Source: a virus
DNA: 25,186 nucleotides
Reading direction: 5' to 3' (one strand)
IMG/VR virus record: IMGVR_UViG_3300010883_014904
Location: 1 to 25,186 of that record
Both the position numbers and the translations under genes were made by a program. The notes under the pieces are model-generated. The model ran no database searches. It saw nothing but the letters and a program-made list of their open reading frames with translations, and was not told the DNA's origin. Within the stretch, counting starts at the first letter, position 1; each line of letters starts with the position of its first letter. This document shows positions 12,903 to 21,255 of the stretch, in pieces.

Positions 12903-13648
12903 ACTACGCTAACACCTCTCTTCTGTACAACTGTTGTTGCACATTTATTTGCAAAGTGAATTGCAGCATTTATATCCTCAGATTCAATATATTGAAAAAC
13001 TAATCCTGCCAAAAATGAGTCTCCAGCACCTGATACATCTTTTACATCAACAGCATTAACTTCAAATTGTTGACCTCTATAAAATGCTCCATGTGGCCCC
13101 ATCGTTCTTATTATTTTATCATATAATTTATTATTAGATTCTATTATCGACTTACTTGCAACATATTCTTGATGATTTATTTTAATAAATTTAACAGTAT
13201 TGATCCAGTCCTCTGATAATAGTGGTTTTTTTGTATCTATAAATGTATTGGAATGGTTTTGACAGATATAATTAATATCCTCAGGATGGAGAAACCCCTT
13301 ATCATAATCTGATATAACAACAGCATCGTAATCCTCCCATTTAATGTTGTGATCACTAAAATCAATACGATCAACTTTGTGAGGTGAGTCTACTCTGATA
13401 AACATATAATTAGTATCCTTATCAATATATCGTGTCTTAGTGATATCTCTCCAATTATTATTGGTCAATATATCACATTTGAAGTCAAGGGCTTTAATAT
13501 TGCATTGAACATTCTTAGCCATTCCACCATTAAGAATTTCAGCACCGGAATTTAGAATCTGTACTGGAAACTCAGGTGCTAGCCGATCACAGGTACAGTA
13601 TACGAAAACGTCTCTACAGCTATCTCCAACTACTAATATATTTGACAT
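12899..13648 (-). CDS. RfaE1/HldE N-terminal-like PfkB-family sugar kinase
   Basis: A 249-residue ribokinase/PfkB-fold kinase. It begins ILVVGDSCRDVFVYC, with RLAPEFPVQIL and GGMAKNVQ, the order seen in the HldE kinase domain (RISPEAPVPV, GGAANVA). VVISDYDKGFL and the C-terminal DVSGAGDSFLAGL (204-216) are the PfkB signature, with D210 the catalytic base. HldE kinase domains are about 310-330 residues; this one is shorter mainly in the lid and central region, but keeps the active site. It would phosphorylate C1 of a heptose-7-phosphate or a similar sugar phosphate. The start overlaps the transketolase stop by one base. The pair with the next gene argues strongly for a sugar-1-phosphate to NDP-sugar step. 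Confidence 0.85.
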   Translation of the reverse strand: MSNILVVGDSCRDVFVYCTCDRLAPEFPVQILNSGAEILNGGMAKNVQCNIKALDFKCDILTNNNWRDITKTRYIDKDTNYMFIRVDSPHKVDRIDFSDHNIKWEDYDAVVISDYDKGFLHPEDINYICQNHSNTFIDTKKPLLSEDWINTVKFIKINHQEYVASKSIIESNNKLYDKIIRTMGPHGAFYRGQQFEVNAVDVKDVSGAGDSFLAGLVFQYIESEDINAAIHFANKCATTVVQKRGVSVV

Positions 13649-14595
13649 TAACCGAGGAATGTTTTGATGTCGTTTACTGACGCATCAAACCCACGACCGA
13701 AATGACTTCGAAGTAAATCACGACCTCCATAGACGTACGGGTATCCAGGCTCGGTGGGATATCCTAGTCTTAATGTTGGTCTATATACCCCTGAATCACA
13801 CAGCGTCTCGAGGATACTCGACCCAAGACCACCAGGTAAATAATGCTCTTCAACAACAGCTAGTTTTTTATTCTTACCAACAGCTTTTAGAAATTCTTCA
13901 ACGTTTCCAGGCTTACCGTTAACAAGTGTATGTACATCAATTACACCAACATCGTCAAGTTTTTCAGACATTTTTAATGCTTCATGTACCATGATTCCTG
14001 TCGATACAATATAATTCTTACCCTTCTTAATAACATTAAACCCTTTACTGAAGTCAGTCTTATCATCATATACATTTTCTGTGACTTGTCTCTCCATTCT
14101 AATATGTCTCGAATTATTAAAACATACATTATCGTCAACACAGAGACCGGCTACATGAGCCGACATAACACTATCTGTTAGCATATGTGTATCAATATTA
14201 GGATATACTCGCATGCATGCGATGTCTTCTAATTGAAAGTGTGTAGGACCAGCGTCTTCATAACTAAATCCTGCTCCACATGCGACAATAGTCATGGGAA
14301 TATTCATAACAGAATTTTCAATTCGAATTAACTCTATGGCTCTCAAGACCATGAATGTTGCAATAGCATACGCAAAAACTTTCTTACCTTCCATAGCTAA
14401 TCCCGAGCCGGCTGTTATTGTATTCTGCTCAGAAATACCTGTATTGTAAATCTGGTTAGGGAATTCGCGTCTAATATCGTCGAGAGCGGGGGCTCCCATA
14501 TCCGCCATTAAGATAATTATATCTCTATCACCCTCTTTGATTTTTTCATAAAGGGTATTAAAAAACGCGTCTCTTTGACTAAGTGTATTATTCAT
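13648..14595 (-). CDS. Transketolase, C-terminal subunit (pyrimidine-binding and C-terminal domains)
   Basis: The second half of a two-gene transketolase, about 315 residues. The Pyr domain has the catalytic glutamate of ThDP enzymes in NTGISEQN (E56), followed by AGSGLAMEGKKVFAYAIATF, and GPTHFQLEDIACMR further on; the transketolase C domain follows (VGVIDVHTLVNG, VVEEHYLPGGLGS). I chose the ATG at 14595, which has AAAGGA upstream at good spacing and overlaps the N-subunit stop by 8 bp. A TTG extending 24 residues upstream is unlikely. It would pair with the next gene product to move two-carbon units between sugar phosphates. The family is firm; the substrate is not. Confidence 0.9.
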   Translation of the reverse strand: MNNTLSQRDAFFNTLYEKIKEGDRDIIILMADMGAPALDDIRREFPNQIYNTGISEQNTITAGSGLAMEGKKVFAYAIATFMVLRAIELIRIENSVMNIPMTIVACGAGFSYEDAGPTHFQLEDIACMRVYPNIDTHMLTDSVMSAHVAGLCVDDNVCFNNSRHIRMERQVTENVYDDKTDFSKGFNVIKKGKNYIVSTGIMVHEALKMSEKLDDVGVIDVHTLVNGKPGNVEEFLKAVGKNKKLAVVEEHYLPGGLGSSILETLCDSGVYRPTLRLGYPTEPGYPYVYGGRDLLRSHFGRGFDASVNDIKTFLG

Positions 14596-15499
14596 TTGGT
14601 AAAATTCCTTTGTCACCTTCTTCTTCCGTCCATTGTGACTTTCCTGGATGACCGGACGGCTCTCCAACAGGCTCTGTATTAATTCCTAACTCTTTACGGC
14701 ACTGATCAATATCATCTTGCTTTGTTGGAGCCGCGGCATGCCAAATTGGTTTATTTTCAACATGAGGAATACCTGCTCCTTTAATAGTATCACAAATAAT
14801 AACCATTGGCTTATCTTGTTTACGCTGTCTTAGATCAGAGCATGCAGTAATAATTTCATCAATATTGTGTCCATTAATTCTACGTACCGCCCAGCCGAAC
14901 GATACCCATTTATCAACCAGTGGTTCTAGTTTGATAAGATTTTCTGTGAAGTCTGTAGTACAGAGATAGTTTCTATCTATAAGAACCACCAGATTGTTTA
15001 AGTTATGATGGGCGGCGAACATAGCAGTCTCCCAGACTGAGCCTTCATACATCTCACCGTCACCCATTGTACAAAATGTTAACCACAATTCTCGTTTAAT
15101 CTTAGCTGCTAAAGCTAATCCTGTAGCTACTCCGATTCCATGACCTAAGGACCCAGTTGAAATTTCAATACCGGGTACTGTTTTCTGTAAGTGTACTCCA
15201 AAAGGTCCATCGACTTGAGCAAATCTCTCTGTCCACGACTTATCATAGTAACCACAATCGGCAAGAAGATTATATAACGCAGGGCTCCCTTGACCCTTAC
15301 TGTAAATATGACGGTCACGATCTTTCCAATCGGGATCTTTCGGGTCGTGATTCATAATACCACCATAATATAACGATATTAAGATCTCAATCACAGAAAG
15401 AGATGATGTCAAATGACCAGTCTTAGCATCAATACACATCTCAAGTGTATCTTTTCTTAAGAGGTGTGCTTTTTCGTATAGTTCTTCAAGCGTAAACAT
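14588..15499 (-). CDS. Transketolase, N-terminal subunit (ThDP pyrophosphate-binding domain)
   Basis: A 303-residue protein equal to the first domain of transketolase. It has LTSSLSVIEILISLYYGG (30-47, typically a conserved His/Ser region), IYSKGQGSPALYNLLA, ISTGSLGHGIGVATGLALA (113-131) and the ThDP signature GDGEMYEGSVWE (146-157) ending at N177, with an extra C-terminal stretch linking to the partner. Two-subunit transketolases are known in many bacteria and archaea, so this is a natural split and not a broken gene. In this context it could supply sedoheptulose-7-phosphate for a heptose-type sugar, or form a different ketose. An AT-rich 17-bp gap separates it from the radical-SAM gene, including TTATATAA at 15505-15512. 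Confidence 0.9.
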   Translation of the reverse strand: MFTLEELYEKAHLLRKDTLEMCIDAKTGHLTSSLSVIEILISLYYGGIMNHDPKDPDWKDRDRHIYSKGQGSPALYNLLADCGYYDKSWTERFAQVDGPFGVHLQKTVPGIEISTGSLGHGIGVATGLALAAKIKRELWLTFCTMGDGEMYEGSVWETAMFAAHHNLNNLVVLIDRNYLCTTDFTENLIKLEPLVDKWVSFGWAVRRINGHNIDEIITACSDLRQRKQDKPMVIICDTIKGAGIPHVENKPIWHAAAPTKQDDIDQCRKELGINTEPVGEPSGHPGKSQWTEEEGDKGILPNE

Positions 15500-15516
15500 A
15501 ATTGTTATATAATATA

Positions 15517-17028
15517 TTATGACAAAACTGTGTCATCTTCAAGCAGTTTTCTCTTTAATCTAATTTTTGACATATCTACAATATGATCTTTAGCTTTCTG
15601 TCCGAACTTATCATTGACCATATTTAAATACACCGGGTTCTCACAATACTTATGGAATGCATCATCTCTAAACTGTAATACTTCTTTAGCTGAGATATGT
15701 TTGGTTGGTAGCGGCGTACAATCATAGCTATGTTGTGAGTAACCGTCCCATGTATCTGGCAATTTTAATCCATTTGCAACAGCTTCTCTATACAAGGGAG
15801 ATCCAGGATATGCCATAGCTGAATAAAAATTAATAAACTCACAATTTTGACCTACAGCCATATCAAGAGTTTGTTGCATCGTCTCGATTGTATCTTCTGG
15901 TAATCCGAATATGTAATTACCTTGAAGGTATATATCATGATCTTGAATCATCTTAACAACATCATTAATTGACACATTGTCTCTTTCAGCAGCAGTCTTT
16001 GCCTTACCTACATCGTCTCTTACTTCTAAATTACCAGATTCAATTCCTAAGCATACCCAATTAAATCCTGCTTTCTTCATCTTAGCTAAGAGATTTTTTT
16101 TAATAGTTGTAACTCGGGCATATACCCACATATTCAGATCATATCCGCGCTCAATTAAAATATCACAAAGTTCATGTACTCGTTTAGGGTGAAGAATAAA
16201 GAGCTCATCATCAAACCTAATATTTTTAACTCCTTGTTGTACTACTCTTTCAATCCAATATACAAGTTTCTTAACAGACCAATATCTAATTCCTGAGCCA
16301 CCGAATATATCATTAATCATACAATAATGACATGCGTATGGACAACCGAGAGATGCTTGAAATGCTGCATATGGAGCTCTAATATCTAGGAACTGTGGGT
16401 CAGTACTTTTTTCAAAATCCTGTAAGCATTGATGCTGATGAGCTCGGTATTTGTTAAATGATGGCAATAAATCCCAAGCGTAGTCATCCAGTGTGTCATC
16501 AAGATCCGTTATGTTCTTAGAAGGTTTAGTTGAAACTACTTCCCCCTCACATTCAAAATACAATCCCGGTACATCTTCAAATTTACCGTTACCGTTTTGT
16601 GCTTGAAGTAGTCCTTCAAGAGTATAAACAGCTTCACCCTTAATGACATAATCAGCGTCTGTTTCTCTTACAGTTTGTTCTGGTAGTGCTGATGGATGTT
16701 GTCCGCCTGTAACAACTAAGATATCAGGATGTGTCTCTTTTATCTCTTTAATTATCTTAGTAGCCGCGGCCATTGTTTGCGTTGATGCTGATGGCTGATG
16801 ACCATATACCATGACTGCTACAAGCTTAGGATTATAGTCTTTGATTTTATTAATATCCCATCCGTCAATATTAGTATCGAGAATAGCTGTGTCATAGCCT
16901 TTCTTGCGAGTATAATTAGCTAATAGGGGCGCCCAAAAAGGGGTTGATACAGATGTAATACCTCTCTCTTCTAGCTCTTGATATGTAATCGCTTGATTAC
17001 CGGGGTGAATTATTAAAATATCTAACAT
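15517..17028 (-). CDS. Cobalamin-binding-domain radical SAM protein
   Basis: A 503-residue enzyme with an N-terminal cobalamin-binding-like Rossmann domain (about 1-140; ILIIHPG, LVAVMVYGHQPS, ILVVTGGQHPSALPE) followed by a radical-SAM TIM-barrel. The [4Fe-4S] motif is C229-x3-C233-x2-C236 (SLGCPYACHYCMIN), then VKNIRFDDELF, VCLGIESGN and YIFGLPEDT, standard for this family. The N-domain lacks the DxHxxG lower-ligand motif, as in most of this class. Members methylate or rearrange unactivated carbons and are common in surface-glycan clusters. Here it sits between the RmlC-like epimerase and transketolase, so an unusual sugar modification is plausible. Its start overlaps the epimerase stop by one base and has GGAAGAG about 9 bases upstream. 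Confidence 0.88.
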   Translation of the reverse strand: MLDILIIHPGNQAITYQELEERGITSVSTPFWAPLLANYTRKKGYDTAILDTNIDGWDINKIKDYNPKLVAVMVYGHQPSASTQTMAAATKIIKEIKETHPDILVVTGGQHPSALPEQTVRETDADYVIKGEAVYTLEGLLQAQNGNGKFEDVPGLYFECEGEVVSTKPSKNITDLDDTLDDYAWDLLPSFNKYRAHQHQCLQDFEKSTDPQFLDIRAPYAAFQASLGCPYACHYCMINDIFGGSGIRYWSVKKLVYWIERVVQQGVKNIRFDDELFILHPKRVHELCDILIERGYDLNMWVYARVTTIKKNLLAKMKKAGFNWVCLGIESGNLEVRDDVGKAKTAAERDNVSINDVVKMIQDHDIYLQGNYIFGLPEDTIETMQQTLDMAVGQNCEFINFYSAMAYPGSPLYREAVANGLKLPDTWDGYSQHSYDCTPLPTKHISAKEVLQFRDDAFHKYCENPVYLNMVNDKFGQKAKDHIVDMSKIRLKRKLLEDDTVLS

Positions 17029-17528
17029 TATCTATCTCTTCCGTACAGTATAGGGTTATTTATAGGCCACTCTACCTTTAATCTAGGATCGTTCCATTTA
17101 ATAACAAATTGTAAGTCAACATCGCTGTATTCTCCGTCATATGCTAATTTGTAATGAAAAACAGCATCATCAGACAGTACTAAATGCGCATTACCATAAC
17201 CAGGTGGTACTAATACTTGTAATTTATTCCGGTCACTGATAATAAACGTTTCTACTTTAAGATATGTGTCTGAATCTCTGCGGTTATCAACAATTGCTAA
17301 GAATATGTCACCATAAACACATGATATTAATTTCCATGTTCGTTCATCTCCGTGAAACCCTCTAAGAACATGCTTACGAGAGTGTGAAAATTTATCATGA
17401 CAAAACTGTAAATCAGGATAAGACATACCTTTGTGCATATCCTTTGACCAAGTTGTATATATCTCACCTCTAAAGTCTACAAAGGAGGTAGGACGAAATG
17501 TTCTTAATCTTAAAATCTCAGATCTCAT
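17028..17528 (-). CDS. RmlC-like dTDP-4-dehydrorhamnose 3,5-epimerase-family protein
   Basis: A 166-residue cupin of the RmlC family, which epimerises C3 and/or C5 of 4-keto-6-deoxy sugar nucleotides. Landmarks: FVDFRGEIYTTW (16-27), VLRGFHGD (54-61) with the catalytic H59, KLISCVYGDIFLAIVDNRR (RmlC: KLV.V..GEVFDV.VDLR), VLVPPGYGNAHLVLSD and IKWNDPRLKVEWP. RmlC proteins are usually about 180 residues, so this is near full length. In Campylobacter modified-heptose pathways an RmlC-like epimerase follows a GMD-like dehydratase, and here it immediately follows one (11-bp overlap). The nucleotide (dTDP or GDP) cannot be read from sequence. Only one reasonable start exists. Confidence 0.85.
   Translation of the reverse strand: MRSEILRLRTFRPTSFVDFRGEIYTTWSKDMHKGMSYPDLQFCHDKFSHSRKHVLRGFHGDERTWKLISCVYGDIFLAIVDNRRDSDTYLKVETFIISDRNKLQVLVPPGYGNAHLVLSDDAVFHYKLAYDGEYSDVDLQFVIKWNDPRLKVEWPINNPILYGRDR
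17057..17064 (-). promoter_or_regulatory. Possible T4-type late promoter TATAAATA before the radical-SAM gene
   Basis: Minus-strand TATAAATA, identical to the T4 late consensus, lies 28 bases before the ATG of the radical-SAM gene, inside the end of the RmlC-like gene. Unlike the portal and gp15 motifs, it leaves room for a leader with a GGAAGAG ribosome site. It is in coding DNA (Pro-Ile-Asn-Asn codons), so chance is a real possibility. Confidence 0.35.
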
Positions 17529-18507
17529 CGCGCCAATAATTTAGTAAATCCTGACATATGTGTTTAACACCTTTTGTGACACTCCACCCGGTATCATTCT
17601 TAAATTTAGTACAATCTGGTATTTGTAGTGTTATATCTGTTGGCCTAACTCTAGCTTGGTCAACTACAACCTCAAATACTTTAGGACTAGTGCTTAGACT
17701 AATAAGTGTATCTAGTGCTTCTCCTACTTCACATGTTTCTTCACCACCAATAATATATACTTCTCCTATTTTTCCCTTCTCAATACATAGCCAATACGCT
17801 CGTACAGCATCATCAATATGGTTATAGGTACGAACTGATTTTATATTACCTACACAAATTTGATAAGGACCGTTATTTGGAAAATCTTCTGACTTCTCAT
17901 GTGTTGCAATTTGATTTGCGAAAGATGACAATGCAAATAGCTTCCCTCTACGGGATCCTTCATGACTAAACATTCTCGTAATAATAATTTTTAGTCCAAA
18001 CGCACTATGATAATATTGAGACATCAAATCTTGACCAACTTTACTAATTGAATAAGGATTTGCTGCTCTTATAGGATTCCTTTCCGAGATAGGTATTTCT
18101 TCAGGGCGAGGATTACCATATACTTCACTGGATGAAACGCTAACAATAATCGGATCAATATCACCGTCTCGATATATACAATCTAATAAATTAGTTGTAC
18201 CAATTATATTCGTTCGTAGTGTATGTACCGGTGTATAGAAGCTTGTTTCAGGTAAGCTCTGAGCCGCAAAATGATATACTACGTCTGGTTTCGCCATATT
18301 AAGCGCTCTCTTAATTGATACAGTATCATCGAGATCACCATTTAATAATGTTACACGTGGATGATTTATTAGATGGGCAATATTTTTTTCATCGCTTCTC
18401 CATCTCTTAAAGCCATATACATGTACATCATCACTTTGTTTGAGAATGTAATCGGCCATATGGCTCCCTACAAATCCTGTAATACCTGTTATGAAAAAAT
18501 TTCTCAT
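17518..18507 (-). CDS. GDP-mannose 4,6-dehydratase-like SDR enzyme
   Basis: A 329-residue extended SDR. The NAD(P) site is TGITGFVG (7-14). Catalytic residues are S127-E128 in SSSEVYG and Y152-x3-K156 (YSISK). SHEGSRRGKLFALSSFANQI resembles the GMD motif F-N-H-E-S-P-R-R-G-E-x-F-V-T-R, which separates GMD from dTDP- and UDP-sugar dehydratases. It would remove water to give a 4-keto-6-deoxy sugar nucleotide, GDP-mannose or, in this cluster, possibly GDP-manno-heptose. I used the ATG at 18507, one base after the upstream stop, rather than the TTG at 18519. It is followed by an RmlC-like epimerase, the usual order for GDP-6-deoxy-heptose making. Other 4-reductases or dehydratases of the same family remain possible. 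Confidence 0.8.
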   Translation of the reverse strand: MRNFFITGITGFVGSHMADYILKQSDDVHVYGFKRWRSDEKNIAHLINHPRVTLLNGDLDDTVSIKRALNMAKPDVVYHFAAQSLPETSFYTPVHTLRTNIIGTTNLLDCIYRDGDIDPIIVSVSSSEVYGNPRPEEIPISERNPIRAANPYSISKVGQDLMSQYYHSAFGLKIIITRMFSHEGSRRGKLFALSSFANQIATHEKSEDFPNNGPYQICVGNIKSVRTYNHIDDAVRAYWLCIEKGKIGEVYIIGGEETCEVGEALDTLISLSTSPKVFEVVVDQARVRPTDITLQIPDCTKFKNDTGWSVTKGVKHICQDLLNYWRDEI

Positions 18508-18508
18508 A

Positions 18509-19453
18509 TTATTTGTCAAATGGTTTTAATAGTCTATCATAGAGTGCACTAGTAGTCCACTTACTCATATATTCATCGTGTGCATTTTGTGCGACTTGCT
18601 CATACGTATGCCAATCTGCTAATATACCTTTGATTTTATTCTCCAGATCTACATCATCATCAAAATATATAAAATGCTCATCTGGCTTTAAGAAATGTTC
18701 AATTTCATTCCACGGGTCTCTGTGTACTAATAATAGACATTTACCTATACAGCTATCTGATACTCTACCTTTTAAGTGAGGTACCCAGTTGTCATCTATT
18801 CTACTAGCCCACTTATACATGTCCCAGTTTGGTAAATTTCTTACTGTAGTTGAATAGTTACCAAAATGTGAATTCTTAATTACAGAGATCTTCGTCTCAT
18901 TCATTATTTGCATCCTCTCAGCATCTGTAACTTGATCATGTGTTGCTGTCCCACTATCCATATGAGGCCAATGAGATATGTGAACTGAGTCCGGAAACTT
19001 TCTTAGAGTTTTTACAAACCCCTTGAGTAGTGCATCGTGTGTACCGCCACAATATCCAACAGAGTACTTCTTCTCTGCATCTGGGTTATACCACTTTGGA
19101 TTAACAGGATTTAGAATTGGTGCAAATTTATTTGTTTTATATACATCGTTAAGATACTGTGATACACTAGGACTGTGAGGATGTACAATCATGTCCCACT
19201 TATCAATGTTCCACGGTACAGGTTCATCTCTTTCATGAGGCAGTTTACCAGACTGAAATCCAATCGGTTCTTCTCCTTCAAGGTAGACATAATTATTATA
19301 CCCTTCAGGTAATTCCATTCTAAAGCCTGCTTGAATACCCCAACAAAAAAGCAATCTTTTGTCATCCTTATCATCCGAGCACAACTCGTCAAAGTTCATC
19401 GTATGGTGACCACCAAAGTGGTAGTCAGACGTCATGTCGTGTAATATGTGCAT
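18509..19453 (-). CDS. Glycosyltransferase, GT-B type
   Basis: A 314-residue protein whose C-terminal half looks like a GT-B nucleotide-sugar-binding domain: YSVGYCGGTHDALLKGFVKTL, MNETKISVIKN, ASRIDDNWVPHLKGRVSDSC, a GKCLLLVHRD stretch and the DEHFIYFDDDVDLENKIKGIL segment, followed by the usual C-terminal helix (AQNAHDEYMSKWT). The N-terminal half (MHILHDMTSDYHFGGHH...) is not recognised. The acceptor and donor sugars are unknown. It is soluble, with no membrane helix, and is translationally coupled to the neighbours (1-bp overlap upstream). It acts in the cytoplasm on a glycan or a protein acceptor, to judge by the cluster. Confidence 0.72.
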   Translation of the reverse strand: MHILHDMTSDYHFGGHHTMNFDELCSDDKDDKRLLFCWGIQAGFRMELPEGYNNYVYLEGEEPIGFQSGKLPHERDEPVPWNIDKWDMIVHPHSPSVSQYLNDVYKTNKFAPILNPVNPKWYNPDAEKKYSVGYCGGTHDALLKGFVKTLRKFPDSVHISHWPHMDSGTATHDQVTDAERMQIMNETKISVIKNSHFGNYSTTVRNLPNWDMYKWASRIDDNWVPHLKGRVSDSCIGKCLLLVHRDPWNEIEHFLKPDEHFIYFDDDVDLENKIKGILADWHTYEQVAQNAHDEYMSKWTTSALYDRLLKPFDK

Positions 19454-19929
19454 CAGTCCCAGCTAATTTCCCAATCCTTAAACTCAGCAGCTAGACAATC
19501 AATTTTATAGTCTTTTCTACCACCGAGAATTTCTTGAATTTTATTTTTCGCGACATTTCTTAGTCCGTTCAATCCATGTGTAAGCTCGAGCTTATTATCA
19601 CCTTCAACACCTTTACGATAATTTGATTCGTTATGCCAGATGTGTAAGTTCATTTGCGCTGTGACAATAATAGCTCTTAACGTCTCACCGTCAATATGTA
19701 TCTTATCATTACCAGTTCCAACATCCTTTACGACCTGTGTACCACAACTTTCATCCTCTAGAGTTACCTTGCCGTCACACCCTTTCAAAATTTGATCGAT
19801 GTCATGTACAATCTCTTTTATCTCCTGTGCATATTCTTCTTTATGTTCTGGAATAAACACTTCTTTTAACTGTATGATAGATAACCTATCAATCAGCTCC
19901 GCTAATGTTGGTAAATATTTTCTACTCAT
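19453..19929 (-). CDS. Conserved hypothetical protein (DUF4254-like pattern)
   Basis: A 158-residue, largely helical protein. It starts LPTLAELIDRLSIIQLKE (6-23), resembling the ELIDRLSIVNLK motif of DUF4254-like proteins found in surface-glycan operons; the second helix region has MNLHIWHNESNYRKG and later THGLNGLRNVAKNKI. The function is unknown and the DUF link is by eye. No catalytic motif or membrane segment. It lies between a GT-B-type transferase and an FkbM methyltransferase, with 1- and 4-bp overlaps, so it is probably an accessory of the glycan cluster. Confidence 0.6.
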   Translation of the reverse strand: MSRKYLPTLAELIDRLSIIQLKEVFIPEHKEEYAQEIKEIVHDIDQILKGCDGKVTLEDESCGTQVVKDVGTGNDKIHIDGETLRAIIVTAQMNLHIWHNESNYRKGVEGDNKLELTHGLNGLRNVAKNKIQEILGGRKDYKIDCLAAEFKDWEISWD

Positions 19930-20651
19930 CTAAATATTGCTCCGTTTATTGTATCATTATTTTTATCAATAAAAATTGAATTTGTATAATCAGCATACAC
20001 CTCTCTATATTCATTCTCTTGTAAAATGTTAACGGACTTTATACTGTTTTCAACCATGTCGGGAAAGTTATTAATAAAATGTGGGTCGCGATGACGAGTT
20101 TCAATAATAACTAACTTTGGTCGATACAAATTAAAATCATATATACCTAAGATTGTATACTCTGCCCCCTCAACATCAATACTAAAAAGGTCATAATTTT
20201 TCGGACAGTTACCTTCTTCAAGAATTTCATTGACCGGTCTCTGTGGAACACTTACAGGTGGCATTAAGGTACCTGGCTTGTCACCTGGTGGAGGGTACCA
20301 TCCTAATTTATCAAAAGCCTCAAACACATTTTTAAATGTTGTATCACCGTGCAGCTCTAGCTCATCGTGACAATTTCCAGCACAGCATTGAAAGCAGGAT
20401 ACATCATTGTCTTTGTGTCTATCCACGCATTCATCATAGTGACTAGGATGAGGTTCAACATATATACCCTTCCAACCTAAATCAGCTAGGTCGGCTGTAT
20501 TACTCGCTTTACCTTTACACTCTCCAACACCGAGTTCAACAAAGAAGCCGTCAGTCTTATATTTAAAAACGTGATTATACATACGGTCAAGCCCATTAAT
20601 CTGTTGAGCGCTCATATGTGATAGTGTATATTTTAATTCTTCGGTGTGCAT
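19926..20651 (-). CDS. FkbM-family SAM-dependent methyltransferase
   Basis: A 241-residue class I methyltransferase of the FkbM type, which usually O-methylates sugars. Visible motifs are GFFVELGVGECKG (35-47, SAM-binding glycine loop), WKGIYVEPHPSHYDEC (motif II with acidic E), and YDLFSIDVEGAEYTIL (characteristic FkbM IDVEG). AAGGA lies 8 bases before the ATG, supporting the long start despite a 19-bp overlap with the upstream gene. The acceptor is not known. It could cap or modify a glycan to block other enzymes or phages. Confidence 0.82.
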   Translation of the reverse strand: MHTEELKYTLSHMSAQQINGLDRMYNHVFKYKTDGFFVELGVGECKGKASNTADLADLGWKGIYVEPHPSHYDECVDRHKDNDVSCFQCCAGNCHDELELHGDTTFKNVFEAFDKLGWYPPPGDKPGTLMPPVSVPQRPVNEILEEGNCPKNYDLFSIDVEGAEYTILGIYDFNLYRPKLVIIETRHRDPHFINNFPDMVENSIKSVNILQENEYREVYADYTNSIFIDKNNDTINGAIFR

Positions 20652-21247
20652 ACTATATATCCTTGTTGTTTGTAAAATTTTTGTACATCATGTGTATCTT
20701 TGAACGCATCTTCAATGAAGCTTGCATCACTACCACACAAGTCTTGTCTCGTTTCACCGTTGTGGTGTATCTTCATCCAATCATTAAATAAGCCTGTCTC
20801 AAATGGACCGTCTTCGTACAACCATAAATCGTCAATTACAAGTACATCTTTAAATTTACCTACTCTTTGTGATATAATTTTGATTTCACTCTCTAGAGGT
20901 ACGCGGCGATCATAAACATTTTCACCTCCTGCAGTGCTATGCTTACTATCGGCACCTGGAAAATGAGCATCAAGCCAAAATAATATACCTGTACCTACTT
21001 TTGGTAATAACTCTTCTAACACGTCTGCTGAATGACCTTGGTGAATCTTAATTCTATGATCGTCTGCAAATTTGTGCTTAGCTGCCTCAGCTAAATTTGA
21101 AATAATTTCAATTGAATGTATTTGTTTGAACGGGAAAGCTTTAGCATACTCAACTCCCTCACCGTGAAGTGTGCCTGTTTCAATAAATGTCTCGACGCCT
21201 GTCTTTTCAACAATTTGGCCAACATCAAATGCTTGTATACATCCCAT
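20633..21247 (-). CDS. Class I SAM-dependent methyltransferase-like protein
   Basis: A 204-residue protein with a class I methyltransferase pattern: VETFIETGTLHGEGVEYA (18-35, motif I), IHSIEI (motif II with acidic residue), IKIHQGHSADVLEELLPK (61-78, motif III), GILFWLDAHFPGADS, and DVLVIDDLWLYEDGP. It lacks FkbM's IDVEG, so it is a different subfamily, possibly related to phage and cluster-linked enzymes such as TylF/CmcI-like ones. The substrate is unknown. It is separated from the GT9-like gene by 8 bases. Confidence 0.65.
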   Translation of the reverse strand: MGCIQAFDVGQIVEKTGVETFIETGTLHGEGVEYAKAFPFKQIHSIEIISNLAEAAKHKFADDHRIKIHQGHSADVLEELLPKVGTGILFWLDAHFPGADSKHSTAGGENVYDRRVPLESEIKIISQRVGKFKDVLVIDDLWLYEDGPFETGLFNDWMKIHHNGETRQDLCGSDASFIEDAFKDTHDVQKFYKQQGYIVCTPKN

Positions 21248-21255
21248 AAGTCTAC

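Noticed and set aside
14596-14667. Upstream TTG start adding 24 residues to the transketolase C-subunit, or a frameshifted fusion of both halves
   Set aside because: The ATG at 14595 has AAAGGA at proper spacing, the extra residues overlap the N-subunit in another frame and do not look like transketolase, and the split coincides with the domain border as in known two-subunit enzymes.
15519-15536. Inverted repeat ATGACA-N6-TGTCAT at the end of the radical-SAM gene as a terminator
   Set aside because: Only six base pairs, AT-rich, largely in coding DNA and without a following T-run on the transcribed strand.
18508-18519. TTG start for the GMD-like gene
   Set aside because: The ATG at 18507 directly precedes the NAD-binding strand (MRNFFITGITG) and lies one base after the upstream stop.
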